From the NCBI RefSeq assembly GCF_000333035.1, contig NZ_BANU01000040.1, positions 1 through 44,568 of the forward strand: a stretch of 44,568 bases of DNA, given 5' to 3'. Below the pieces are notes generated by a model. The model was given only the letters and a program-made list of their open reading frames with translations, was not told the DNA's origin and ran no database searches. Position 1 is the stretch's first letter. Every line of letters begins with the position of its first letter. The position numbers and the translations under genes are program-made. The DNA is from Gordonia sihwensis NBRC 108236 (lineage in GTDB: Bacteria > Actinomycetota > Actinomycetes > Mycobacteriales > Mycobacteriaceae). Of this stretch, positions 7,137-14,332 are shown piece by piece.

Positions 7137-7856
7137 TCAGCCTGCCGCCGGGAACTCCAGGCCCGTGGTGGCATGGCAGCGGTATCCGTTGGGGTTCGTG
7201 AACAGATACTGCTGGTGGTAGTCCTCGGCGTAGTAGAACATCCCGTCGCCGGCCTCCGACATCAGCGAGATCTGGCTGGTCACCGGACCGTAGCCGGCAG
7301 CGGCGAGGACCGGTTCGAACCGGCGTGCGGCGGCCGCGGCCTGGTCGGCCTCGGCCTCGTCGAAGGTGAAGACGGCCGACCGGTACTGAGTGCCGATGTC
7401 GTTGCCCTGCCGCATCTCCTGGGTGGGGTCGTGCGAGGTGAAGAAGACCTCGAGGATCTTCTGGAAGGTCAGCACCTCCGGGTCGTAGACCACAAGCACC
7501 GACTCGGTGTGGCCGGTCTGTGCGGTGCACACCTCCTCATACGTGGGATTCGGCGTGTAGCCGCCCGCGTACCCGACGGCGGTGGTGTGGACTCCGGGCA
7601 GCTGCCAGAAGATCTCCTCGAACCCCCAGAAGCATCCGCCGGCCAACACCACGGCGCGCAGGTCCGGGCCCCAGTCGCCGATACCCGCCGGAGCGAACTC
7701 TCCGTTCTCGTCGGCCGCCCCGCGCAGCGGCCGATGCAGCACCCGATGCTCCGCCGGTATCGGCATCGGCGCCCGACGGCCGGGAAGTGCGTCGTCGCGA
7801 GCCACCATCACGCGTTTGACGTCGGCTGCGGCCAGAATCCGATCGAAGAGGCTCAT
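7137..7856 (-). CDS. msrA: Peptide methionine-S-sulfoxide reductase MsrA
   Basis: A protein of 239 residues. The catalytic loop GGCFWGFEE holds C75; VGYAGG, YEEVCTAQTGHTE and YYAEDYHQQYL follow in the family order. It reduces methionine-S-sulfoxide in proteins, using thioredoxin to regenerate. An N-terminal segment of about 65 residues precedes the core, as in the longer E. coli-type MsrA. The start at 7856 is chosen because the product starts MSLFDRI and a TACGCT -10 sits 7 nt upstream, implying leaderless initiation. An upstream open extension to 7943 would cover that promoter. A probable resolving cysteine lies in the C-terminal YRCHATTG. Confidence 0.93.
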   Translation of the reverse strand: MSLFDRILAAADVKRVMVARDDALPGRRAPMPIPAEHRVLHRPLRGAADENGEFAPAGIGDWGPDLRAVVLAGGCFWGFEEIFWQLPGVHTTAVGYAGGYTPNPTYEEVCTAQTGHTESVLVVYDPEVLTFQKILEVFFTSHDPTQEMRQGNDIGTQYRSAVFTFDEAEADQAAAAARRFEPVLAAAGYGPVTSQISLMSEAGDGMFYYAEDYHQQYLFTNPNGYRCHATTGLEFPAAG

Positions 7857-7863
7857 GCATTCC

Positions 7864-7869
7864 AGCGTA
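7864..7869 (-). promoter_or_regulatory. Putative msrA -10 element (TACGCT), leaderless
   Basis: On the minus strand TACGCT fits TANNNT and is followed by 7 nt and then the msrA ATG. A CCGACA -35-like hexamer lies about 16 bp upstream. Confidence 0.4.
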
Positions 7870-7933
7870 CGTCGATCCGGACGGTTGTCGGGGCCGTCGA
7901 TCCCGAGTAGCGTCTGGTACCCAGGAAGTCTGG

Positions 7934-7949
7934 TGTGAGGCACATCACG
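7934..7949. promoter_or_regulatory. CRP/GlxR-type cAMP receptor protein site
   Basis: TGTGA-GGCACA-TCACG matches the TGTGA-N6-TCACA consensus of CRP-family regulators (mycobacterial Rv3676, corynebacterial GlxR) at 9 of 10 specific positions. It lies 24 bp before the ATG of the small membrane protein gene and in the region divergent to msrA. Confidence 0.5.
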
Positions 7950-7973
7950 TCCAACAGTCGGGGAGGCTCAACG

Positions 7974-8117
7974 ATGGCGGGACAGGCACGGTCAGCACTC
8001 GATCGGCCCGCGGAGGACACTTCACGTCTCGACCTGCACATCGGACAGCAGTGCGCCGCGACCGCGGCCACCATCGCGGCGATCATCGTGGCGATCGTGC
8101 TCGTCGTGCTCATCTGA
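7974..8117 (+). CDS. Small single-pass membrane protein, 47 residues
   Basis: A short gene preceded by a good ribosome binding site (GGGAGG, 7 nt before the ATG at 7974). The product has a polar N-terminal half (residues 1-27, with one cysteine near residue 29) and a strongly hydrophobic C-terminal helix of about 17 residues ending in VAIVLVVLI. This is the topology of a tail-anchored peptide. A CRP-type site lies just upstream and a hairpin follows the stop, so the gene has its own regulatory signals. I recognise no family. Its location between msrA and sodA suggests a stress setting, but function is unknown. Confidence 0.55.
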   Translation: MAGQARSALDRPAEDTSRLDLHIGQQCAATAATIAAIIVAIVLVVLI

Positions 8118-8121
8118 GCCC

Positions 8122-8155
8122 GGGCGGTCGGCGGGTTTCGCGCAGTCGGCCGCCC
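8122..8155 (+). terminator. Hairpin after the small membrane protein gene
   Basis: GGGCGGTCGGC (8122-8132) pairs with GTCGGCCGCCC (8145-8155) through an 11-bp stem containing two G-U pairs, with a 12-nt loop. There is no U-tract, as is usual for such GC-rich terminators. Confidence 0.42.
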
Positions 8156-8240
8156 TCTGTTGCAAAGCGTCTCGGTCTACGGAAATGTAGAAACCAGACC
8201 CGGGTACGGATCTTTCACACTTTCCACAGAGAGGACCATC

Positions 8241-8870
8241 GTGGCTGAATACACTCTGCCTGAGCTGGACTACGACTATGGCGCCCTGGAGCCGCACATC
8301 TCCGGCAAGATCATGGAGCTCCACCACAGCAAGCACCACCAGACCTACGTGAACGGTGCCAACACCGCTCTGGAGAAGCTGGCCGAGGCGCGCGAAGACG
8401 GCACCATCGCCGGCAAGGTCTACGGACTGTCGGCCAACCTCTCGTTCCATCTCGGTGGCCACACCAACCACTCGATCTTCTGGAAGAACCTGTCGCCCAA
8501 CGGCGGCGACAAGCCCGTCGGCGACCTCGCCGACGCGATCGCCAACGATTTCGGCAGCTTCGACAAGTTCCAGGCCCACTTCACCGCGGCGGCCACCACC
8601 CTGCAGGGCAGCGGCTGGGCCATCCTCGGCTGGGACACCATCGGACAGCGTCTGGTCATCGAGCAGCTGACCGACCAGAGCGGCAACACCTCCGCCGCCC
8701 TCATCCCGGTCGTCATGCTCGACATGTGGGAGCACGCCTTCTATCTCGACTACCAGAACGTCAAGCCGGACTACGTCAAGGCTTGGTGGAACGTTGTGAA
8801 CTGGGCCGACGCCGGCGAGCGCCTCGATCGCGCCCGCACCCAGGGCGCGGGCCTCATCGTCCCGGCCTGA
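8241..8870 (+). CDS. sodA: Superoxide dismutase SodA, probably manganese-type
   Basis: A protein of 209 residues of the Fe/Mn superoxide dismutase family, which converts superoxide to oxygen and peroxide. Metal ligands are H28 ([11 protein letters not shown]), H77 ([12 protein letters not shown]), D161 and H165 (DMWEHAFY). The residue aligning with the metal-discriminating position (His145 in the M. tuberculosis iron enzyme) is Q146 here, as in mycobacterial manganese enzymes. The GTG start at 8241 is preceded by AGAGAGGACC as ribosome binding site, and the product begins [12 protein letters not shown], as in relatives. No signal peptide is present, although mycobacterial SodA is exported by a SecA2 route. 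A strong terminator follows. Confidence 0.96.
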   Translation: MAEYTLPELDYDYGALEPHISGKIMELHHSKHHQTYVNGANTALEKLAEAREDGTIAGKVYGLSANLSFHLGGHTNHSIFWKNLSPNGGDKPVGDLADAIANDFGSFDKFQAHFTAAATTLQGSGWAILGWDTIGQRLVIEQLTDQSGNTSAALIPVVMLDMWEHAFYLDYQNVKPDYVKAWWNVVNWADAGERLDRARTQGAGLIVPA

Positions 8871-8899
8871 CACTGGGCCCGGCGACATACCCGGCACGG

Positions 8900-8927
8900 C
8901 GGCCCGGCACCGAAAGGTGCCGGGCCG
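8900..8927 (+). terminator. sodA terminator hairpin
   Basis: A perfect 12-bp stem (CGGCCCGGCACC / GGTGCCGGGCCG) closed by a GAAA tetraloop, 29 bp after the sodA stop. The stable GNRA loop and perfect stem make it a strong GC-type terminator. It may also serve the convergent reductase gene. Confidence 0.75.
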
Positions 8928-8973
8928 CTCTGCGTCTCGGGAGGGGCCGGCCCGGAAGGGACCGGTCCGACTG

Positions 8974-9522
8974 TCACTGCGACGGGCCCCTGGCCCCCAC
9001 CACGCGATAGCGCGCGATCACGAAGGCCTTGTTCCGGGCGGTCTCGAGCAATTCGAAGTCGAAGGGCCGGGTGAACAGCGGCCGCCCCGCTCCCAGCGCG
9101 ACCGGGGCGTAGCAGACCACCATCTCGTCGAGCATCCCGTCCGCGGCGAAGGCGGCGGCGAGGCCGCCGCCGCCGACCACCCACACGCCGAGTTCACCGG
9201 CCGCGGTCTCCAGGAGTTCGCGGTGCTCGGCAGGGCTTCCGGAGATCACTCTCACCGTGGGATGCACCAGGGGCAGTTCGCGGTGACTGAAGACGAAGGT
9301 CTGCTGATCCGGATAGGGCCACGGCTCGTCGGGCGTGTGCTCGAGCACCCACTCGTAAGTGGTCGCGCCCATCACGATCACGCCGGTCGCCGCCATCAGG
9401 TCGGCGATCGAGAACGGACCGTCCTCATCGATCGGCTGCGACAGCAGCCAGTCGAGCGAATCGTCCGGATCAGCGAGGAATCCGTCGAGTGTGGAAGCGG
9501 TGTAGTACGTGTAGTCGGTCAT
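8974..9522 (-). CDS. Dihydrofolate reductase-like (RibD C-terminal family) oxidoreductase
   Basis: A protein of 182 residues with the DHFR/RibD-C fold: YYTASTLDGFLADPDDSLDW at the N-terminus, VIVMGATTYEWVL, and a nucleotide-binding glycine run VWVVGGGGLAAAF. Members reduce flavin or pterin precursors or unknown substrates with NADPH. The length and motifs suit the YyaP/YwjB-type group rather than true FolA, so it is not assigned to folate metabolism. The ATG at 9522 has a strong ribosome site (GGAGGA) and overlaps the stop of the upstream regulator gene (ATGA), so the two are translationally coupled. Confidence 0.85.
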   Translation of the reverse strand: MTDYTYYTASTLDGFLADPDDSLDWLLSQPIDEDGPFSIADLMAATGVIVMGATTYEWVLEHTPDEPWPYPDQQTFVFSHRELPLVHPTVRVISGSPAEHRELLETAAGELGVWVVGGGGLAAAFAADGMLDEMVVCYAPVALGAGRPLFTRPFDFELLETARNKAFVIARYRVVGARGPSQ

Positions 9523-10475
9523 GGGGTTCCTCCTCCGGTGTGGCGTCGGTGCCAGACGATCGGGTCGGGGTCGAGGGCCGGAACGTCGACGTCGACGCCC
9601 GCGTCGCGGAGCATCCATCGCACCAGCAGCCGACGGTGTGCCGAGAACGTCAGTTCATGAGCCACGATCTGGCCCAGCAGAAAGGACTCGGGCGGTACAC
9701 ACAGCGCATCGACCACTCGGTCCGACCACGCGTCGCGACGATCGATGTCGCGGACGGTGGCGAGCCAGCGCGCGGAGACATCGGCGTGCCGGTCCCTCAG
9801 CGCCCCGATCTCGCGGACCGGTGTGAGGTCGGGCATCTGTTCGCCGGCGATCGTCGCCAGCCACGGCTGCTTGCTGACCACGAGATGCCACATCACCTCC
9901 GACAGTGATTCGTCCGGCCCGTCCCAAGAACGCGGACGGCTCCCGGGCAGCCTGCGCCGCGTGTACTCGTCGTCGCCGAGTTGCGCGACGGCGTCGATCA
10001 GCACACCGATGTCCGCGACGTCGTGCCTGGACATGATCTCGACGACGTCCCCGGCCGGTCCGGAGCCTGCCGTGCGGCTGTCGCCGGCGTCCACGTAGAG
10101 CGCGGTCGGCGAATGGAAGTGGATGCCGTTCGGGGCCGGCAGCCAGTGGCCGGATCGATCGGCGGGCGGCAGAGCCGTCGGGGGGTGTCCGTACGCGCGG
10201 GCGAAGGCCCGGCTGAACCCCTCCACCGATCCGTAGCCGTTGGCGAAGGCCGTCTCGGTCACCGAGGCGCCGCGCTGCAGCTGCCACGCGGCTCGTTCCA
10301 GGGTCACTCTGCGCCGCAGCGCCACCGGCGACTCGCCACTTCCCTGCCGCACCTGCCGCGCGAAGTGGAACTGCGAGGTGTACGCCTCGCCCGCCATCGC
10401 ATCGAGATCGTCGTTCGCGTCGTCGAGAACCGCGTCGAGGAGCATGCGCAGCGGATCGGGCCTCGGTTCGCTCAT
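9519..10475 (-). CDS. AraC-family HTH fused to a DinB-like domain
   Basis: A protein of 318 residues. The N-terminal 105 residues form an AraC-type DNA-binding domain (two helix-turn-helix units, with GASVTETAFANGYGSVEGFSRAFARAYGHPP as the second, split by family-typical residues). Residues from about 145 to the end resemble a DinB/YfiT-like four-helix bundle, with a probable metal histidine in EVMWHLVVSK and a later IVAHELTFSAHRR. This places the DNA-binding part at the N-terminus, opposite to most AraC regulators. The DinB-like part may sense a small molecule or thiol adduct. The gene is coupled to the DHFR-like reductase. Domain calls are from recognition; the ligand is unknown. Confidence 0.8.
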   Translation of the reverse strand: MSEPRPDPLRMLLDAVLDDANDDLDAMAGEAYTSQFHFARQVRQGSGESPVALRRRVTLERAAWQLQRGASVTETAFANGYGSVEGFSRAFARAYGHPPTALPPADRSGHWLPAPNGIHFHSPTALYVDAGDSRTAGSGPAGDVVEIMSRHDVADIGVLIDAVAQLGDDEYTRRRLPGSRPRSWDGPDESLSEVMWHLVVSKQPWLATIAGEQMPDLTPVREIGALRDRHADVSARWLATVRDIDRRDAWSDRVVDALCVPPESFLLGQIVAHELTFSAHRRLLVRWMLRDAGVDVDVPALDPDPIVWHRRHTGGGTP

Positions 10476-10481
10476 GCACCG

Positions 10482-10487
10482 AGTATC
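10482..10487 (-). promoter_or_regulatory. Putative -10 (GATACT) of the AraC-DinB operon, leaderless
   Basis: On the minus strand GATACT lies 6 nt before the ATG at 10475, and no Shine-Dalgarno precedes that codon. Confidence 0.33.
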
Positions 10488-10546
10488 CCCGGGGCGCTCG
10501 GCCGGACGCTTGACCGTTCTTGCTGTGTTCGACGGGCCGCCGCTGA

Positions 10547-11296
10547 CTACAGGTAGATCACGCTCACCGTGACCGCGGCCGCACACGCCACCGCGAACAC
10601 CCCGAGCACCAGCGCATCGATGCGGCCGGGACGGGACGGATACGCGGTCAGCCGCCCGGTGCCGCCGCGCGCGGTGATGGCCTCGGCCATCTCCGAACTG
10701 CGCCGCATGGCCGACGACATCGCGGCCACGATGATGTCGAGCACCGACAGCTCCGCCGAAGGGTGTCCGGAGTCCGAACTCGACCGCGGTCGCAGTCGGT
10801 GCGCGGCCCACAGGAGCCGGATCTCCTCCACGAGCAGCGGAAGGCCGCGGAGCGCCAGGGCGATGGTGACGGCCCATTCGTCGACGGGAAGCCGGAGGAT
10901 CCGCAGCGGCGACATCAGGCGCGCCAGCGCCGGCGCCAATTCGGCCATCGGAGTCGTCCAGATCACGAGCACCGACATCGACACCACCAGCAGGCCGAGG
11001 AGAACCCCGCGCAACGCCGTGATGCCGCCGTCGCTGCCGCGGGCGATCCACGACCACACCACCGTCGCCGCCATCAGCGCCCAGAACCACCACGGCGGCC
11101 GCGGCAGCGCGCCGAGCGGGATCTTGGCGATCAGCACGAAGGCGATCAGGCAGATCGCGACGAAGCCGAGCCCGGGCCAGGAGGGAAGGACCCACGTCAT
11201 GAGCCCCAGGACGAAGATGATGATCAGCTTGCTGCCGGCCCACAGCCGGTGCACCGGCGAATCGCCGGGGATCTCGCGCAGCATCGGAATCTGCAT
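10547..11296 (-). CDS. ECF transporter transmembrane protein EcfT
   Basis: A protein of 249 residues with the CbiQ/EcfT pattern. Several N-terminal hydrophobic helices (LIIIFVLGLMTWVLPSW, FVAICLIAFVLIAKIPLG) precede the cytoplasmic coupling helices, which contain the diagnostic AMVTAH-region equivalents seen here as LALRGLPLLVEEIRLLWAAHRLR and a late Ala-rich AAMSSAMRRSSEMAEAI. EcfT joins the two ATPase domains to a substrate-binding S component for vitamin or metal uptake. Its ATG overlaps the stop of the upstream ATPase gene by one base (TGATG). The pair resembles M. tuberculosis Rv2325c/Rv2326c. The substrate is unknown. Confidence 0.88.
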   Translation of the reverse strand: MQIPMLREIPGDSPVHRLWAGSKLIIIFVLGLMTWVLPSWPGLGFVAICLIAFVLIAKIPLGALPRPPWWFWALMAATVVWSWIARGSDGGITALRGVLLGLLVVSMSVLVIWTTPMAELAPALARLMSPLRILRLPVDEWAVTIALALRGLPLLVEEIRLLWAAHRLRPRSSSDSGHPSAELSVLDIIVAAMSSAMRRSSEMAEAITARGGTGRLTAYPSRPGRIDALVLGVFAVACAAAVTVSVIYL

Positions 11297-13356
11297 CACA
11301 GACCGCCTTCCAGCACACCGTCGACCAGTTCGATCCGACGGTTGCACACCCGATCGAGCGACTCCAGATCGTGCGAGATGATGATGATGGTCGCGCCCTT
11401 CTCCCGCAGTCCGGCGAGGACGGCGAGGACCTCCTCGCGCGCCTGCGGATCGAGTCCGGCCAGCGGCTCGTCGAGCACCAGGAGTTCCGGCCCCGAGGCG
11501 ATCAGGGAGGCGAGCACCACGCGGCGCATCTGACCTCCGGAGAGGGCGTCTACCCGCCGCGCGGCGATCTCCCTCGGCAACGCGACCAGGTCGAGCACAT
11601 GCCCGACCTCGGCGGTACCGACTTCGAGACCGCCCACCGCCATGATCTCGTCGGCGACCGTCGTCTTCTGCAATTGCAGTCGCGCGTGCTGGAAGCCGAG
11701 TCCCACGTCGCCCACCCGCTCCGCCGTCGGCTCACCGCCGAGCAGCACCGAGCCGCGGGTGGGGGTGATCAGTCCGGCGAGAATCCAGGCGAGGGTCGAC
11801 TTCCCGGAGCCGTTGCCGCCGACGATGAGGACACCGTCACCGGAATTGACCTGGAAGTTCACCGATTTCAGCGCGGTGACCTCCCACGGCGATCCGGGCA
11901 GATAGGTGTGCGCCAGATCGCGGACCACGAGCAGCGCCTGCCCGTGCTCGTCGTGCCGTTGCGGTAGCGGGGGGCTGATCGCCTCCGGCCGCATCCACTC
12001 CGGATGGTGCTCCACCACCCGGCCCGCCTCGAGGTGGATCACGCGGTCTGCGGCGCGGGCCTCGGAGTCGCGGTGGGTGATCAGCACGACGGTGATCGCC
12101 CGGCGGCGCGGGAGTTCAGCGAGGATCTCGATCAACTCGGCGCGCCCGACCGGGTCGACCATCGACGTCACCTCGTCGGCGATGAGCAGCTGCGGGCTGC
12201 GCGCGAGCGCGGCGGCCACCGCCAGTCGCTGCTGCTGACCGCCGGACAGATCAGTGGTCTCGCGGTCGCCGAGTCCGGCGAGACCCACTTCCGCGAGCAG
12301 TCCGTCGACGTCGACCTCCGCGTCGTCGGGCAGTCCCCACACGAGGTCGTCCGCGACCCGCGCACCGAGCATCTGGGCTTCGGGCCGCTGCAGGACGAGT
12401 GCCGTTCCGCCCTCTCGGCCGAGGCCGGGCGCACCCGGGCGGTCGACGATACCGATGGTCGGATCCACCCCGACCAAGAGCTTGGCGAGCGTCGACTTCC
12501 CGGAACCGTTTGCGCCGACGACAGCCACGAACTCACCGCTGATCAGCGAGAGGTCGATGTTGTGGAGCACCTGCCGGTCCGACCCCGGATAGGTGTAGCC
12601 GACCCCGGCCATGCGCAGCGGAAGGGGCTCCACGGGGCGATCGCCGTCGGCGATCCCGGCGATCTCCAGGGTGTCCTCCAGCGGCACCTCGTCGAGGCGG
12701 TCGAGCACCTTGCCCAGCAGCCACCCGGCGATCAGCAGCGTCACCAGCGTTCCGATCACGCCGGGAATCCACATCCACAGCCACCAGTTGTCGACCACAT
12801 TGCGCGAGAGCGCGTCCATCGCGTCGCCGACGGCGTCGAGTCTGATCGCGCGCGCGGTCTTCGCGATTCCGGTCAGCACGTTGTCGAGGACTTCGAGTGC
12901 CAGTTTGCGCAGCGGCACCAGTACCCACATCAGCAGTACCGACACCCCGGCGAGGATCGGCGAGGCCAGCAGCGACATCAGCGCCATGGCGGGCATCCGC
13001 CCGCCGCGCCGATGCACCTCGCCGATCAATCCGCCCATCACCGCCGAGACGAGCACCGCGAAGGCGGGCCCCAGTCCGGCGACCACGAAGGTCACCGCCA
13101 CCGTCGTGACGATCGCCGCCAGGACCGCCCGCGGGCGGGTGCGCGCCGCGAGCAGCGCGACCGGCACCGGTGTCATGAACCCGAGCGCCGCCGCCAACGG
13201 CACCACGGAGACGATGACGGCGGGCACCACCGTCAGACCACTGAAGATCGCGATGGCCGCGATCTCACGGGCACGCAGGCCCCCTGTCGGCGTCGCCGGG
13301 ACGTCGATTGCTTTGCTGACCACCTGTCCATTGTGCCCGGTCGGGGTGCCGGACAC
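11296..13356 (-). CDS. ECF transporter: membrane S-component-like domain fused to two ATPase domains
   Basis: A protein of 686 residues. Residues about 25-225 are hydrophobic, with five or six helices (IAIFSGLTVVPAVIVSVVPL, WLWMWIPGVIGTLVTLLIAG), and look like an S component. Two ABC ATPase domains follow. The first has Walker A GANGSGKST, signature LSGGQQQR and Walker B LLIADE. The second has GGNGSGKST, LSGGQMRR and LLVLDE. With EcfT this makes a two-gene vitamin or metal importer. The architecture matches Rv2326c, which is similar in length. The GTG at 13356 is used; a second GTG (VSKAIDV, near 13320) would shorten the leader by about 12 residues. No riboswitch is seen upstream. Confidence 0.88.
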   Translation of the reverse strand: MSGTPTGHNGQVVSKAIDVPATPTGGLRAREIAAIAIFSGLTVVPAVIVSVVPLAAALGFMTPVPVALLAARTRPRAVLAAIVTTVAVTFVVAGLGPAFAVLVSAVMGGLIGEVHRRGGRMPAMALMSLLASPILAGVSVLLMWVLVPLRKLALEVLDNVLTGIAKTARAIRLDAVGDAMDALSRNVVDNWWLWMWIPGVIGTLVTLLIAGWLLGKVLDRLDEVPLEDTLEIAGIADGDRPVEPLPLRMAGVGYTYPGSDRQVLHNIDLSLISGEFVAVVGANGSGKSTLAKLLVGVDPTIGIVDRPGAPGLGREGGTALVLQRPEAQMLGARVADDLVWGLPDDAEVDVDGLLAEVGLAGLGDRETTDLSGGQQQRLAVAAALARSPQLLIADEVTSMVDPVGRAELIEILAELPRRRAITVVLITHRDSEARAADRVIHLEAGRVVEHHPEWMRPEAISPPLPQRHDEHGQALLVVRDLAHTYLPGSPWEVTALKSVNFQVNSGDGVLIVGGNGSGKSTLAWILAGLITPTRGSVLLGGEPTAERVGDVGLGFQHARLQLQKTTVADEIMAVGGLEVGTAEVGHVLDLVALPREIAARRVDALSGGQMRRVVLASLIASGPELLVLDEPLAGLDPQAREEVLAVLAGLREKGATIIIISHDLESLDRVCNRRIELVDGVLEGGL

Positions 13357-13471
13357 CGACGCTCAGGGCTCCCGGGGCGGGTCGGTACGGGTACCCGAAT
13401 CACCCCTTTTGGGCTCCCTACCAGCGATTTTCCAGGCCGTCGATCTGTTGCGTACGGCAGATAGGCCGCCC

Positions 13472-13477
13472 TAACCT
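13472..13477 (+). promoter_or_regulatory. Putative -10 (TAACCT) of the GDT1 gene, leaderless
   Basis: TAACCT lies 6 nt before the ATG at 13484. A TTGCGT -35-like element is at 13448-13453, giving an 18-bp spacer. No ribosome site precedes the ATG. Confidence 0.45.
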
Positions 13478-13483
13478 AGCGAT

Positions 13484-14212
13484 ATGTTCGCCGCTCTGAT
13501 GCTCAGCTCGGGCATCATCTTCGTCGCCGAGCTGGGCGACAAGTCTCAGCTCATGGCGATGACTTACGCTCTCCGATACCGCTGGTGGGTGGTACTGGCC
13601 GCGATCCTGACCGCGACCACCCTCGTCCACGCCGTCTCGGTCTTCTTCGGTCATTTCCTGGGCCTGTCGATACCGTCCGACATCATGTCGGTGCTGGCCG
13701 GACTGTCGATGCTGGTCTTCGGACTCTGGACGTTGCGGGGCGACGAGCTCGACGAAGAGGAGTCCGCCCGGGCGCGACGGGTCGGTGCATCGGTGTTCCT
13801 GGCCGTGATGAGCTCGTTCATGCTGGCCGAACTCGGCGACAAGACGATGCTCGCCACCATCACGCTCGCCACCGATCACGACTGGGTGGGCGTGTGGATC
13901 GGCTCGACGGTCGGCATGGTCGCCGCCGACGCGCTCGCGATCGCCGTCGGCCGACTGCTCGGCAGGCATCTCCCCGAGCGCGCCATCGCGGTGGGCGCGG
14001 CGGTCCTGTTCTTCGGATTCGCCGTCTGGCTGCTGGTCGAGGGTCTGTCGGGTGCTTCCGGAGTCCTCGTGGCCGTCGCGGTCCCGGCCGCGGTCCTGAT
14101 CGTCGTCGCGGGTGTGTTCTGGATCCGGGTGACGCATCGGCGCAGGCAGGCGCGCTCGCAGGTCGCCGAACACGACGTCGCCGAAGCCGACCGGATCCGC
14201 GAACTGTACTGA
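13484..14212 (+). CDS. TMEM165/GDT1 family cation transporter (probably Mn2+)
   Basis: A protein of 242 residues with six or seven predicted helices and the two inverted family motifs E-x-G-D-K-(S/T): ELGDKSQLMAM (E16-D19) and ELGDKTMLATI (E116-D119). The UPF0016/GDT1 family exports manganese or exchanges Ca2+/Mn2+ for protons at the membrane. An acidic linker (GDELDEEESARA) joins the two halves and a basic/acidic tail follows the last helix. In many bacteria the family is controlled by Mn riboswitches, but the short upstream region here instead supports a leaderless mRNA. It diverges from the ECF operon. Confidence 0.9.
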   Translation: MFAALMLSSGIIFVAELGDKSQLMAMTYALRYRWWVVLAAILTATTLVHAVSVFFGHFLGLSIPSDIMSVLAGLSMLVFGLWTLRGDELDEEESARARRVGASVFLAVMSSFMLAELGDKTMLATITLATDHDWVGVWIGSTVGMVAADALAIAVGRLLGRHLPERAIAVGAAVLFFGFAVWLLVEGLSGASGVLVAVAVPAAVLIVVAGVFWIRVTHRRRQARSQVAEHDVAEADRIRELY

Positions 14213-14226
14213 GAGAGGCTTGCGGG

Positions 14227-14261
14227 TACTATTGCATCGGCCCTACCGAGCGAGCGCTCGG
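14227..14261 (+). promoter_or_regulatory. -10 TACTAT with adjacent palindromic operator before the SDR gene
   Basis: TACTAT (14227-14232) is a good -10. A perfect palindrome CCGAGCG-AG-CGCTCGG (14246-14261) sits just after the predicted transcription start, an arrangement typical of TetR-type repression. The regulator gene is not adjacent. Confidence 0.45.
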
Positions 14262-14332
14262 GGTTGTGGCCGATCAATCCGTCACGGTGCCCGGTCCGGT
14301 GCGGGCCGCACCCGCCTGAAAGGAATTCGTCC

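Noticed and set aside
5796..7910. Very long plus-strand open frame of about 700 codons
   Set aside because: It lies antisense to the AlkZ-like and MsrA genes, is His/Arg/Gln-rich, and ends with their codon structure in shadow. High GC makes such frames common.
13357..13483. Manganese (yybP-ykoY) or cobalamin riboswitch between the ECF and GDT1 genes
   Set aside because: The gap of 127 bp lacks the conserved yybP-ykoY core and is too short for a cobalamin element. A leaderless promoter explains the GDT1 start better.
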